A stretch of DNA of 64,000 bases from Billgrantia zhangzhouensis (GCF_021404465.1 NZ_JABFTT010000009.1:1-64000), one strand, 5' to 3'. Positions 1-8,641 are shown, counted from the stretch's first letter. Numbers and translations: made by a program. Notes: generated by a model from the letters alone, not told the origin.

Positions 1-150
1 GGCGGTATCCGTAGGCTGGGCGTTTTGGCGAACATCAGCTTACTCGGATTTACCGCCGTTTCTCTATCCTGCCTTTCCCTAAGATCACTTCGCCTTCACG
101 CCAGAATGCGTAGAACCTTTTATTAGAGCCTCTGTGACTGGAATCTGTGC

Positions 151-375
151 CTAGAACGCCTTTTCGAGATCGAAGCGCGGTACTGGCTCGCCGCGCACTT
201 CCACGGTCTCGGTGAACATGGACAGCGGTCGCACCCACAGGCCGTAGTCGCCGTACAGCGCGCGGTAGACCACCAGTAGCTCTTCGGTTTCGCTGTGATG
301 AGCGACACCGAGCACCTCGTAGCGGTTGCCCTTGTAATGGCTGTAGATGCCGGGAACGGGGAGGGGGTGGATCAT
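151..375 (-). CDS. DUF1653 domain protein
   Basis: A 74-residue cytosolic protein of the DUF1653 family, whose members are almost entirely this one small beta-rich domain. The hallmark pattern is visible: G-Y-H-K-G near residues 9-16 (GIYSHYKGNRYEVLGVA), a middle LVVYRALYGDYGLWVRP stretch and F-T-E-V before the C-terminal PRF. Function is not established for the family. It starts 32 bases after the tcdA stop on the same strand, so the two are probably co-transcribed. No signal peptide or membrane segment is present. Confidence 0.85.
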   Translation of the reverse strand: MIHPLPVPGIYSHYKGNRYEVLGVAHHSETEELLVVYRALYGDYGLWVRPLSMFTETVEVRGEPVPRFDLEKAF

Positions 376-407
376 CGCGTTGGGCTCCAGTTCAAGGGTT
401 CTTGGCG

Positions 408-1247
408 TTATTGGCTGTCACTCTGGGCGGCTCGTTTGGCCAAGCGTGCCAGCACCCTCGAGGCGGCAACGAAGCCGAAGCCGCCGGTAACGAAGGTGGC
501 CGCGCCCACGCCGGAGGCGCAGTCGAGCCGGGTTGACTCGCCGCTGCCGGGCTTTTGCAGGCAGACTTCGCCATCCGAGCCCGGGTAGACCAGTTGTTCG
601 TCAGAATAGACGCACTCCACGGAGAAGCGGCGCTTGGGATTACGCGAGAAGCCGTAATCCCGGCGCAGGCGAGCTCGCACCTTGGCCAGCAGCGGATCGT
701 GCTCGGTACGCGCGAGATCCGCTACCTTGATACGCGTGGGGTCGGTCTGGCCGCCGGCGGCGCCCGCCACCACGATGGGCGTCTTGCGCCGCCGGCACCA
801 GGCGATCAGCGCGGCCTTGGCCATCACGCTGTCGATAGCATCGACCACGTAGTCGGCATCCACGGGGATGCGCTCGGCCAGGTTGGTCGGGGTGACGAAG
901 GCCGTGTCCGCTACCACCTCGATGCCCGGCTGAATCGCCCGGCAGCGCTCGGCGAGTACGTCTACCTTGGGTCGGCCGATGGTACCGTCGAGAGCCGGGA
1001 GCTGACGATTGACGTTTGACACGCAGACATCGTCGAGATCGATCAGGGTGAGCCGGCCAATGCCCGAGCGGGCCAGCGCCTCCACTGTCCAACTGCCCAC
1101 GCCACCCACGCCTACCACCACGACATGAGCGCGGCGAAAGCGCTCGAGGGCGCGGGTGCCGTAGAGGCGCCGAATGCCACCGAAGCGAAAATCGTAGTCG
1201 TCCTGGGGTGGCGGTGCGGCATGCGGTGAGTGTGACGAAACAGTCAT
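408..1247 (-). CDS. tcdA: tRNA threonylcarbamoyladenosine dehydratase
   Basis: E1-like adenylating enzyme (also called CsdL) that dehydrates t6A37 of tRNA to its cyclic form, using ATP. The 279-residue protein has the N-terminal FGGIRRLYG segment, the nucleotide-binding GVGGVGSW motif (about residues 48-55) and the acidic LIDLDDV strand followed by NVNRQ. A longer reading frame extends upstream, but the ATG at 1247 matches the family N-terminus and the extension has no family-like sequence, so 1247 was chosen. It lies 29 bases after truC, suggesting an operon. Confidence 0.9.
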   Translation of the reverse strand: MTVSSHSPHAAPPPQDDYDFRFGGIRRLYGTRALERFRRAHVVVVGVGGVGSWTVEALARSGIGRLTLIDLDDVCVSNVNRQLPALDGTIGRPKVDVLAERCRAIQPGIEVVADTAFVTPTNLAERIPVDADYVVDAIDSVMAKAALIAWCRRRKTPIVVAGAAGGQTDPTRIKVADLARTEHDPLLAKVRARLRRDYGFSRNPKRRFSVECVYSDEQLVYPGSDGEVCLQKPGSGESTRLDCASGVGAATFVTGGFGFVAASRVLARLAKRAAQSDSQ

Positions 1248-1276
1248 GGCAGTGTCGCAAATCTCCGGCTGAAGTG

Positions 1277-2041
1277 TCAGATGGGAAGCGTGTCGGCTTC
1301 GACACGTCGGGCCGAGTCGACCGGCAGGTGGCCGGCCCAGCCGAAGCGCCGGAACAGCGCCTCCATGACGCTGTCCAGGCGACAGCCCACGGCCAGCCGG
1401 TAACCCTCGACCGGGTGCTCGAAACTCAGGCCCACGGCGGCCAACAGCAACCGCGGGCAATCCAGGCGCTCGGCGAAGAAGCGGTTGTGGTTGCCCTTGC
1501 CGTGCTTGGCGTCGCCGATGATCGGGTAGCCACGCCGCGCGAGGTGGCGGCGGATCTGGTGGCGCCGCCCGGTGAGTGGCAGGACCTCCATCAGCGAATA
1601 GCGGCTGGTGGGGTAGCGATCCACTTGGACGGGCAGCTCCACGCTGTCGAGCCGTCTGATCTCGGTGAGAGCCTCCAGCGCGGGCATCTCCGCCTTGGGA
1701 CGGCTGCCGTCCTCCTCGCGTAGGGCGTAGTCGAGACGCTCATGTTCCGGGCCGGTACCGCGCACCACGGCCAGGTAGCGCTTGCTCGTCTGGCGCTGGG
1801 CGAAAGCCTCGCCTAGCCGAGCCGCGGTGGTCGGATCCAGGGCAAAGACCATCACGCCCGAGGTGGGGCGATCGAGGCGGTGCACCGGATAGATACGCTG
1901 GCCCAGTTGGTCGCGTAGCCGCTGCAGCAGGAAGACGCTCTCGCCTTGTGCCAGCTTGGAGCGGTGGACCAGCAATCCCGACGGCTTGTGCACGGCCACT
2001 AGGTAGTCGTCCCGATATAGAAGGGTCAAGGGTTCCGTCAT
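1277..2041 (-). CDS. truC: tRNA pseudouridine synthase C family (RluA/TruC type)
   Basis: Predicted pseudouridine synthase isomerising uridine in tRNA (position 65 for TruC of E. coli). Visible are the N-terminal LYRDDYLVAVHKPSGLLVHRS, the catalytic HRLDRPTSG motif whose Asp attacks the base, and the TGRRHQIRRHLA and IIGDAKHGKG segments typical of TruC. Start placed at the ATG at 2041 because the family begins within a few residues of the LLYRDDYLV strand; an in-frame ATG at 2074 would add 11 residues. Length 254 aa is normal. Exact target is by family inference. Confidence 0.85.
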   Translation of the reverse strand: MTEPLTLLYRDDYLVAVHKPSGLLVHRSKLAQGESVFLLQRLRDQLGQRIYPVHRLDRPTSGVMVFALDPTTAARLGEAFAQRQTSKRYLAVVRGTGPEHERLDYALREEDGSRPKAEMPALEALTEIRRLDSVELPVQVDRYPTSRYSLMEVLPLTGRRHQIRRHLARRGYPIIGDAKHGKGNHNRFFAERLDCPRLLLAAVGLSFEHPVEGYRLAVGCRLDSVMEALFRRFGWAGHLPVDSARRVEADTLPI

Positions 2042-2140
2042 GGCGGCCCGGGTCGTCTTGCAAGGGGTCGCCATTGTCGCCTTCCGCTACCGTTCTTGTC
2101 ACCTTGCGTCGAACACTAGCCCGAACGGGAGCCGCAGCGT

Positions 2141-3439
2141 TCATTCGCTATCCTGGCAATTTCCGCGCAGTTGAATGGCTTCGGCAATGCGCTCGATGCC
2201 TTGGCGGTAGGCAGCCTTGCGATAGGAGATTTCCTCTCGCTCGGCACGCTCGAGGACCAACTGGCTCTGGCGCTCCAGGCGCTCGGCCAGCCGCGCGTTG
2301 ATGTCCTCCTCGGCCCAGCGTTCCCCGCTGCGATTCTGTACCCATTCGTAATAGCTGACGATCACCCCGCCGGTATTGGCCAGCACGTCGGGTAGTACCG
2401 GCACGCCGCGCTCCTCGAGGCGCTCATCGGCCTGGCTCGTGACGGGGCCGTTGGCGATTTCCAGTACGGCGCGGGCCTTGACCTGGTCGACGTTATCCTC
2501 ATGGATCTGGTTCTCCAGCGCCGCGAGGGCGAGGACATCGACTTCGAGGGTGAGCAGTTCGTCGCGCTCGAGTTTGTCCACGTCCTCGGCGATGCATACC
2601 GAGTCGTCGCAGTAGACCATGTCGTGCAGGCGCTGGTTGCGGGTCTTCTGCTCCATGATGGGGTCGGGGTCGAGGCCTTCGCGACTGTAGATTGCCCCCT
2701 TGGAGTCGGAGACGGCGACGATACGGTAACCCCGCTCATGGGCCAGGCGGGCGAAGTGATAGGCGGCGTTGCCGAAGCCTTGGATGGCCACGGTGGTTTC
2801 CTCGGGTTTACGCCGTTCGCGGGCAGCCCACAGGTCCAGCACGTGCAGGGCACCGCGCCCGGTGGCGGCGACACGGCCCAGCGAGCCGCCCAGGGCGGGT
2901 GGCTTGCCGGTGATGGCGGCAGGCACCTTGCCGCGGGCCAAGTGGTCGAATTCATCGGCCATCCAGCCCATGACCGTGGCATTGGTATTGACGTCGGGGG
3001 CGGGGATGTCGCGGTCGGGCCCCATGATGTCGGCGATGGCGCGTACGTAGCCGCGTGCCAGGCGCTCCAGCTCCAGTTTCGACAGCTGCTTGGGGTCGAC
3101 CTTGACGCCTCCCTTGCCGCCACCGTAGGGCAGGTCGACTACGGCGCACTTGACCGCCATCCAGAAGCTCAGCGTGGTCACTTCCTCCTGGCTGACCTCC
3201 GGGTGGAAGCGAATGCCGCCCTTGGCCGGCCCCAGGATGTTGCTGTACTGCACGCGCCAGCCGGGAAAGACTCTGAGGCTGCCGTCATCCATGCGCACCG
3301 GCACACTCATCTGCAGGGACAGGCTGGGCTGCCTCAGGCGTTCCCTGGCATCGCCCTGTACGCCGATGGCGTCGAACACCTCCTCCAGACGGGAACGGGC
3401 ATCGTCGAACAAGTTGGCATGATCCATTTGCCCAGGCAT
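2141..3439 (-). CDS. Glu/Leu/Phe/Val dehydrogenase (glutamate dehydrogenase type)
   Basis: NAD(P)-dependent amino-acid dehydrogenase that interconverts glutamate with 2-oxoglutarate and ammonium, important for nitrogen metabolism in halophiles. The 432-residue protein shows the KGGIRFHP motif (73-80), the catalytic region MAVKCAVVDLPYGGGKGG (about 95-111), PAPDVNTN, and a C-terminal Rossmann stretch with GFGNAAYH. The ATG at 3439 is preceded by a strong AGGAGG at 7 bases. Its 100-base gap to truC allows read-through. Leucine or phenylalanine specificity cannot be excluded by eye. Confidence 0.88.
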   Translation of the reverse strand: MPGQMDHANLFDDARSRLEEVFDAIGVQGDARERLRQPSLSLQMSVPVRMDDGSLRVFPGWRVQYSNILGPAKGGIRFHPEVSQEEVTTLSFWMAVKCAVVDLPYGGGKGGVKVDPKQLSKLELERLARGYVRAIADIMGPDRDIPAPDVNTNATVMGWMADEFDHLARGKVPAAITGKPPALGGSLGRVAATGRGALHVLDLWAARERRKPEETTVAIQGFGNAAYHFARLAHERGYRIVAVSDSKGAIYSREGLDPDPIMEQKTRNQRLHDMVYCDDSVCIAEDVDKLERDELLTLEVDVLALAALENQIHEDNVDQVKARAVLEIANGPVTSQADERLEERGVPVLPDVLANTGGVIVSYYEWVQNRSGERWAEEDINARLAERLERQSQLVLERAEREEISYRKAAYRQGIERIAEAIQLRGNCQDSE

Positions 3440-3771
3440 CGGTTTCCTCCTGATGAACGTGATCCGTCGTTGCCAAGTTCAGCGTAGCAGGCTCGAGTCA
3501 CGAGAGGTTTACCGTGGGCATCGTCGTGCCCGGCGCTGGCCCCTGTTTCCAAGGATCACATCATGCGGTACTGATTATGCTAGACGATGGTGGATGCGAG
3601 CGGATGGCTTCAGCCTGTCGAGCTGTGGCGGTGATAGGTGCGTTACGCTGAAATAGGGTATGGCTCGCATCCAGGGGCGTGAGCGTGTGGCGGGTCTCTC
3701 CATTGTGGCGGCTCAGGTTCTGCTAGGTGACGATGGCAGGGCGAGTCGCCATTGCCCGTAGCGCGTCAACC
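3440..3771. other. intergenic region with no convincing gene
   Basis: About 330 bases upstream of the dehydrogenase gene, downstream of the 49-aa gene. The short frames here have no family-like sequence or good ribosome binding sites. It must hold the promoter of the dehydrogenase gene, but no clear -35/-10 pair, Pho box, RNA gene or repeat was recognised. Confidence 0.6.
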
Positions 3772-3921
3772 TCACTCGCGCTCGTTGGGCTGGTGCTTAC
3801 GCGTCGAGCGCCGCCGCTCGCACTCACGACGGCGATGACGGGCCAGGGCGTTGCCGTTTGCCAACTGGGCCAGGAACTCGATCTCTTCGTCACTGAGCGG
3901 TTCGCGCTGGTGCCGTGGCAT
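3772..3921 (-). CDS. small basic hypothetical protein, 49 aa
   Basis: A short frame encoding a 49-residue, strongly charged soluble protein: an acidic helix-like segment (LSDEEIEFLAQLA, residues 9-21) followed by an Arg/Lys-rich tail (RHRRRECERRRSTRKHQ). The ATG at 3921 is preceded by AGGAGAAA at a suitable distance, which is the main reason to call it. It lies about 105 bases downstream of the inositol-monophosphatase-like gene on the same strand and may be the last gene of that operon. No family recognised; the basic tail suggests nucleic-acid or ribosome contact, but that is a guess. Confidence 0.6.
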   Translation of the reverse strand: MPRHQREPLSDEEIEFLAQLANGNALARHRRRECERRRSTRKHQPNERE

Positions 3922-4025
3922 CGGGGTTTCTCCTGTTGAAGCGCTAGGAATCTCCGACGCTAACGATGGATGATGACAGAAGGGTGACGATGTAGGCCGG
4001 GCGAGCGTGAAGTGTGCCGAGGTCT

Positions 4026-4832
4026 TCAGCCTGCCTGTCGCAAGGCGTCGAGCAGTTCACCGTGCCGCCCGGCACGGGCCACCAGCAGGCTCCGCCACTC
4101 GGTGGGGTTGGCGTTGCCCTCCAGATCGGTGACGACGAGTCCCGCCTCACGGGCAAAGACGATGCCGGCTGCAACGTCCCACAGATCGAGTCGTGCCCCC
4201 TGGGACCAGAAGGCATCGAAACGACCAAGGCCGGTATAGGCAATCTCGAGAGCTGCCGAACCGGGGCTGCGGATCCCTGCTACGGCCGGCATCAGTGCCG
4301 TGAGCTGACGTAGGCTGGTGGGGCAGTCGCCCTTGGCATGATAGGGCAGGCAGGTGGCGAGGAGCATCTCGGTCAACGGCCGCGCCGGGGGCGGGTCGAC
4401 AGGTCGGTCATTCAGGAAGGCCCCTCGACCGTGAACTGCCCACAGCGTCTCGTCGAGCAGCGGCTGGTAGACGACCCCATGGGTCAATCGGTCGTGCTCG
4501 CACACGGCGATGGAAACCGAGAAGTGAGGCACCCGGTGCAGGAAGTTGTTGGTGCCGTCCAACGGATCGATGACTACCGTGACGTTGCCGTCCTGGGTTG
4601 ACGTTGCGCCCGTTTCCTCGCCCAGGAAACCCACCTCGGGGTGAACGCTGCGTACGGTGTCGATGATCGCATGCTCTGCGGCCCGGTCGTAGTCGGTCAC
4701 GAAGTCCGAGGCGCCCTTGCACTGGAAGTCGATCGTGCCGGCGGCTCGGTAGCCCTCGCGCAGGATCTCGCCGGCCGCCTGAGCGGCTTGCTTTAGCGTG
4801 TCGATCAGGGCGGGAGAGGTAACGTCTGTCAT
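4026..4832 (-). CDS. inositol monophosphatase family protein
   Basis: Mg-dependent sugar/inositol phosphatase of the IMPase fold (SuhB/CysQ relatives), 268 aa, cytosolic. Metal-binding motifs are intact: GEET at 71-74, DPLDGTNNF at 89-97 and the WDVAAG signature near the C-terminus. It follows the GT4 glycosyltransferase gene by about 70 bases on the same strand, downstream of a Pho box, so it probably belongs to a phosphate-starvation operon. The substrate cannot be read from sequence: inositol phosphate, 3'-phosphoadenosine phosphate or another sugar phosphate are all possible. Confidence 0.85.
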   Translation of the reverse strand: MTDVTSPALIDTLKQAAQAAGEILREGYRAAGTIDFQCKGASDFVTDYDRAAEHAIIDTVRSVHPEVGFLGEETGATSTQDGNVTVVIDPLDGTNNFLHRVPHFSVSIAVCEHDRLTHGVVYQPLLDETLWAVHGRGAFLNDRPVDPPPARPLTEMLLATCLPYHAKGDCPTSLRQLTALMPAVAGIRSPGSAALEIAYTGLGRFDAFWSQGARLDLWDVAAGIVFAREAGLVVTDLEGNANPTEWRSLLVARAGRHGELLDALRQAG

Positions 4833-4902
4833 GCCGAGCCTCGTGGGTCATGGCCAAAGTCACTATGTTACTGCCGGCAGATGTCGAAAAATTGACGGTG
4901 TC

Positions 4903-6192
4903 TCACATGACTGGTGTCTGTTCCTTTTCATTGGCTTCGGAGGTCAATGACTCTGTCGCAGACGATACCGTCAGTTGGGTACTGGAGGCCGCCAGCGTGG
5001 TGAGCGGTACCGCCCTGGCGTTACCGTTCCCTGCTATTCGAGCATAAAGCCCGGCCAGTTCGGTGGCCTTGGCGTCCTCGTGCCAGCCTGCCGCATGAGC
5101 CATGGCCCCCTGCGCCAGTTCGCCGCGCAGCGCGTCATCGCCAAGCAGTCGGTTCACCTTGGCGGCGAAGTCGTCGAGATCCTCGTCGGCGATCAGGCAG
5201 CCCGAACCGTCCACCAGCACGTCGCGGGTGCCCATCATGGCGGTGGACACAACCGGGGTGCCCAGCGCCATGGCCTCCAGCAACACCAACCCCTGGGTTT
5301 CGGTGCGTGAGGCGAAGATGAAGGCATCAGCCGCACGGTAGGCGGCCTGCAGCGGGCCGTTGCGGTCCAGGTAGCCAAGAAAGTGCACGGCGTACTCCAT
5401 GCCGATCTGCCGTGCCCGGCGTGCCAAGGCTGCTCGGGCCGGTCCTTCGCCGGTAATGATCAGGCGCGTATTGGGGTGCTCGGCCAGCACACGGGGCAGC
5501 AGGTCGATCAAAAAGGCAATGTTCTTCTCGAAGGCGAGGCGTCCGACGAACAATAGCAGGCGGGCGTTTTTCGGCAGGTGGTAGCGGTCGCGGAAATCAT
5601 CGTCCTCGACGGGGTGACGGAAGTGCTCCAGCGCCAACCCGGTGGGGATGACTGCCATGGGCGTCTTGACGCCATAGCCCAGGAGTGTGTCGTGCATGGC
5701 ATGCGACGGTGCCACCAGCGCTGCCAGCCGGCGGCACTGCCACACCGAGAGGCGCCGGGCGAGGAAGCGCAACCAACGGCTGGGTACGCCGCGAACATAG
5801 AGGGGGAGATACTCCTCGAACAGCGTGTGGTAGGTGGCCAGGGCCGGAATGCTTAGCCGCCTTGCTAACGCCACGCCAGCATAGTGGGCGACGAATGGAG
5901 TGTGAATGTGCACCAGGTCGAATTGCTCTGCGGCGAGACTCGGCGTCAGCTTCATCACCTCGCGATAGTGCATCATGCGATCTTCGGGGGAGCCTGGAAC
6001 GCCGCGCGAGGAGATCCTCAGTACGTTCGGCTCATCCACTTGCCCCACGGGATAGCCGGGGCAGACCAGGGTGACGGAATGGCCGAGCCTTTCCAGCGCA
6101 TCGCGGAAGCTGGCAATCGAGGTGGAGACACCGTTGATGCGGGGAAAGTAGACGTCGGACAACATCAATATGTTCATGGCTTGGCTCGGCAT
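4903..6192 (-). CDS. GT4-family glycosyltransferase
   Basis: Retaining glycosyltransferase of family GT4, related to MgtA-type mannosyl/glucosyltransferases acting on lipid or polyprenol acceptors. N-terminal MNILMLSDVYFPRINGVSTS with the GT4 GG/NGV loop, the middle VGRLAFEKNI motif and a C-terminal EAMALGTPVVST donor-binding segment are visible. The ATG at 6192 was chosen because GGGGAGG lies 8 bases upstream; a Met five codons later lacks such a site. A Pho box sits 31 bases upstream. Together with the phosphatase gene downstream it may take part in glycolipid formation under phosphate limitation (inference). Confidence 0.85.
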   Translation of the reverse strand: MPSQAMNILMLSDVYFPRINGVSTSIASFRDALERLGHSVTLVCPGYPVGQVDEPNVLRISSRGVPGSPEDRMMHYREVMKLTPSLAAEQFDLVHIHTPFVAHYAGVALARRLSIPALATYHTLFEEYLPLYVRGVPSRWLRFLARRLSVWQCRRLAALVAPSHAMHDTLLGYGVKTPMAVIPTGLALEHFRHPVEDDDFRDRYHLPKNARLLLFVGRLAFEKNIAFLIDLLPRVLAEHPNTRLIITGEGPARAALARRARQIGMEYAVHFLGYLDRNGPLQAAYRAADAFIFASRTETQGLVLLEAMALGTPVVSTAMMGTRDVLVDGSGCLIADEDLDDFAAKVNRLLGDDALRGELAQGAMAHAAGWHEDAKATELAGLYARIAGNGNARAVPLTTLAASSTQLTVSSATESLTSEANEKEQTPVM

Positions 6193-6223
6193 GGCGGTGG
6201 CCTCCCCATCCTGCGCGGTCTGA

Positions 6224-6241
6224 GTGACGTCATGGTGACAG
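6224..6241 (-). promoter_or_regulatory. putative Pho box upstream of GT4 gene
   Basis: Read on the minus strand: CTGTCAC-CATG-ACGTCAC, two 7-bp half-sites separated by 4 bases as in the PhoB box consensus (CTGTCAT-N4-CTGTCAT). The first half matches well, the second less so. It is oriented toward the glycosyltransferase gene starting at 6192. The short distance to the start leaves a tight promoter, so the exact -10 is unclear. Confidence 0.6.
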
Positions 6242-6391
6242 TGTGATGCTCTCTTCCTGCCACGGTGGGAGCGGGTGTTTACGCTCAATGCTTCGGCTAG
6301 CCTGTGGAGTATCGGCGTGTTGTCCCTTGTCACTTCGATGAGCCAGGGTGATACGCTTTATTTTCATGTGTCTACAAGGCGGCGAAGTGTC

Positions 6392-6984
6392 ATGAGGGAA
6401 ATGGAACAGCACGTCTATCAAAGCCTGAGCGAGGCACGGGCGGCACTGGATGCCTTACTGGATGATGGAGAGACCCTACGCACACTTGCCACAGCTGGGC
6501 AGCAGCTCAGTAATACGTTTCGTCGTGGTGGACGTGTATTCAGCTGCGGCAACGGCGGCTCCATGTGCGATGCCATGCACTTCGCCGAAGAGTTGTCGGG
6601 CCGTTATCGGTTGCATCGCAAGGGGTTGCCAGCGGCTTCCATCAGTGACCCGAGTTACTTGAGCTGTGTCGGTAACGATTATGGCTATGACCGGGTGTTT
6701 GCTCGCTACTTGGAGGCCCATGGCCGTGAGGGGGATTGCCTGTTGGCCATCAGCACCAGTGCACGAGTACCAATGTGCTCGCCGTGGCGGATTACGCGAG
6801 CCGCCATGGGATCCATGTCATCGCGTTAACCGGTCGTCCCAGCTCTACGCTTGGCGAGCTGTCGGACACTGAGATCTGCACTCCAGCAGGGCAATATGCC
6901 GATCGAGTTCAGGAGTTGCATATCCAGGTCATTCACATCCTGATCGAGCTGGTGGAACGGGAGCTGTTTCCTGAAAACTACTGA
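6392..6984 (+). pseudogene. gmhA: phosphoheptose isomerase-like SIS protein, frameshifted
   Basis: Homologue of GmhA/LpcA, which converts sedoheptulose 7-phosphate to heptose phosphate for LPS core synthesis. The first part (SCGNGGSMCDAMHFAEELSGRY, then GDCLLAISTS) reads in one frame; the rest (STNVLAVADYASRHGI through YADRVQELHIQVIHILIELVE) continues in another. The join falls at about 6759-6761, where one G is missing compared with an expected AGTGGCACG. Restoring it gives a normal-length protein of about 197 aa. Either a genuine pseudogene or a sequencing error. Confidence 0.8.
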
Positions 6985-7060
6985 TTTCTCGCTTTTTCAC
7001 TTGTATGGCTACTTATCGGGGCCATCGAGATGGACATAGCCGCTCTTGGTTGCGCAATGG

Positions 7061-7078
7061 GTGTCATGCCCTTGTCAC
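7061..7078 (+). promoter_or_regulatory. putative Pho box upstream of HAD-IB phosphatase
   Basis: GTGTCAT-GCCC-TTGTCAC: two good half-sites (6 of 7 each) with a 4-base spacer, oriented toward the phosphatase gene whose ATG is 54 bases downstream. No clear -10 element follows at the usual distance. Confidence 0.7.
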
Positions 7079-7131
7079 TGGAATGACGCAGGCTACGGGG
7101 CTTCTTGGAACCCAGGCTTGTGGAGGATGCC

Positions 7132-7806
7132 ATGCACCTTGCCCTGTTCGATCTCGACGATACCTTGCTGGATGGCGATTGCAGCGCGCTCTGGAATGCC
7201 TGGATGGTAGAGCGTGGCTGGATTGACTCACCGGGCGAGTTTCTGGCCCATGCACAGGCTATGGATGCGGCCTACCACACTGGCCGCCTGCGTCTGGAGA
7301 AGTATCTGTCCTTGACCTTGGCTCCCTTGGCCGGGCGCCATATGAATGAGGTTGATGCCGAGGTGGCGGACTTCGTCGCGGCGCGCATCCTGCCGCGGCT
7401 GTTTGCTCAAGGGCGGGTGCGCATCGCCGAACACTGCGCTCGGGGTGAGACGCCGATGATCATTTCCGCTTCGTCGCGGCACCTCGTGGCACCGATTGCT
7501 GCCGAGCTGGGTATCGAGGCGGTGATCGCCGTGGAGCCGGCATTGCAGGGAGGGTATTTCACTGGTGGCACTACTGGAATACTTTCCTATCGGGATGGCA
7601 AGATTGCTCGTCTCGAGCAGTGGCTGGCGGAAAAGGGCGCTGCCAGCCATCTGACGTTCTATTCCGACTCCCAGAACGACTTGCCGCTACTTGGCCAGGT
7701 GGACCGCCCGGTGGCGGTGAACCCCGACGCGGTACTTGCCGAAGTGGCTCGGGTAGAGGGCTGGGAGCGGCTGGACTGGCGCCCGTGTAAGGCACGGGTC
7801 GGTTGA
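7132..7806 (+). CDS. HAD-IB family phosphatase
   Basis: Haloacid-dehalogenase superfamily subfamily IB hydrolase, related to SerB phosphoserine phosphatase, 224 aa, cytosolic. Motif I is FDLDDTLLDGD at the N-terminus (nucleophile and acid Asp), motif II is ISASS, and the C-terminal YSDSQNDLPLL carries the metal-binding acidic residues. The ATG at 7132 follows GGAGG. A Pho box lies upstream, which suggests it releases phosphate from an intracellular monoester during starvation; the substrate is unknown. It is not PhnX, since the N-terminal pattern is that of IB enzymes. Confidence 0.85.
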   Translation: MHLALFDLDDTLLDGDCSALWNAWMVERGWIDSPGEFLAHAQAMDAAYHTGRLRLEKYLSLTLAPLAGRHMNEVDAEVADFVAARILPRLFAQGRVRIAEHCARGETPMIISASSRHLVAPIAAELGIEAVIAVEPALQGGYFTGGTTGILSYRDGKIARLEQWLAEKGAASHLTFYSDSQNDLPLLGQVDRPVAVNPDAVLAEVARVEGWERLDWRPCKARVG

Positions 7807-7927
7807 TTCTGCGTCTCGCTCAGGCACGAACATTCCGCAGCGTCAATCAATGCAGCGATCTTGATCTCGTACTTCCTGGGCACGTTCTCTATTAGTCGAT
7901 GCCTTGCTGGCTGACAGGGAGTGCCAT

Positions 7928-8641
7928 ATGAGTGATGCCTACTATCTGCGCCTCACTGATCATCTGCGTGAGCTGCTCAGCGGCCCGGAGGCCTTCGAAG
8001 AGGGGCGCCTGCCCGCCGAGCGGACCCTGGCGGAACGCTTTCGAACCACTCGGGTTACTTTGCGCCAAGCTCTGGCTCAGTTGGAGGGGGAGGGGCTCAT
8101 CCATCGCAGTAATCGGCGCGGTTGGTTCGTCTCCCCGGCGCGCCTCGACTACGATCCTACCCGGGATGCCGGCTTCAACGACTATGTCCGCGCCCAGGGG
8201 CGTCGCCCTCGTACTGAGGTACTGCATACCGATACCCGGCCTCATCGCCCCGCTGCCGAGGCGCTGGGGCTGCCCGTCGACTGTTCCTTTCATCACATTC
8301 GCCGGCGTCGCTTCGTCGATGACCGAGCGGTACTGGCAGAGTCGCTTTGGGTGGTGCCGGCACGTGCGCCGGATCTGTTGCAGGGAGATTTTGCGGCCAA
8401 CTCGCTATGGGGCGAACTGCGCAGTCGATGGGGGTTGACCCTGGCTCATCGCTCTCTGCGTCTCTACTCCGAAGCCTTGGCGGAGCGCGAAGCCGCTGAA
8501 CTGGGGGTAGCCCCCGGTACCGCGGGGCTCAGTGTGCGCCGCGCCATCTTCGATGCGCAGCGTCGTCCAGTGGAGTATGACGAAGAACATTGGCTGCACG
8601 ATGCACTGTGCATAACCGTGGAGCTCGAGAACAAGGCTTAG
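7928..8641 (+). CDS. GntR/UTRA transcriptional regulator of the AEP-type importer
   Basis: 237-residue regulator with an N-terminal winged helix (LPAERTLAERFRTTRVTLRQALAQLE, the conserved GntR recognition helix) and a C-terminal UTRA ligand-binding domain (FHHIRRRRFVDDRAVLAESLWV ... YDEEHW). This HutC-type architecture is shared with PhnR/PhnF regulators of phosphonate genes. It directly precedes the AEP-type importer and a dre-like palindrome lies over that promoter at 8736-8749, so it probably represses the importer until its ligand is present. Start at 7928 fits AGGGAG upstream. Confidence 0.87.
   Translation: MSDAYYLRLTDHLRELLSGPEAFEEGRLPAERTLAERFRTTRVTLRQALAQLEGEGLIHRSNRRGWFVSPARLDYDPTRDAGFNDYVRAQGRRPRTEVLHTDTRPHRPAAEALGLPVDCSFHHIRRRRFVDDRAVLAESLWVVPARAPDLLQGDFAANSLWGELRSRWGLTLAHRSLRLYSEALAEREAAELGVAPGTAGLSVRRAIFDAQRRPVEYDEEHWLHDALCITVELENKA

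Noticed and set aside
2501..3487. 328-aa open frame on the plus strand
   Set aside because: It lies antisense to the well-supported glutamate-type dehydrogenase, has low-complexity GC-driven composition and no family motifs.
3440..3771. Possible tRNA or small RNA upstream of the dehydrogenase gene
   Set aside because: No cloverleaf, no conserved tRNA arms and no clear terminator could be found.
4833..4902. Pho box upstream of the inositol-monophosphatase-like gene
   Set aside because: Half-sites GGTCAT and AGTCAC occur but with 12-base periodicity and poor matches; the operon's upstream box at 6224 explains regulation better.
6330..6350. Pho box upstream of the gmhA-like gene
   Set aside because: TTGTCAC is present but the second half is adjacent, without the 4-base spacer.
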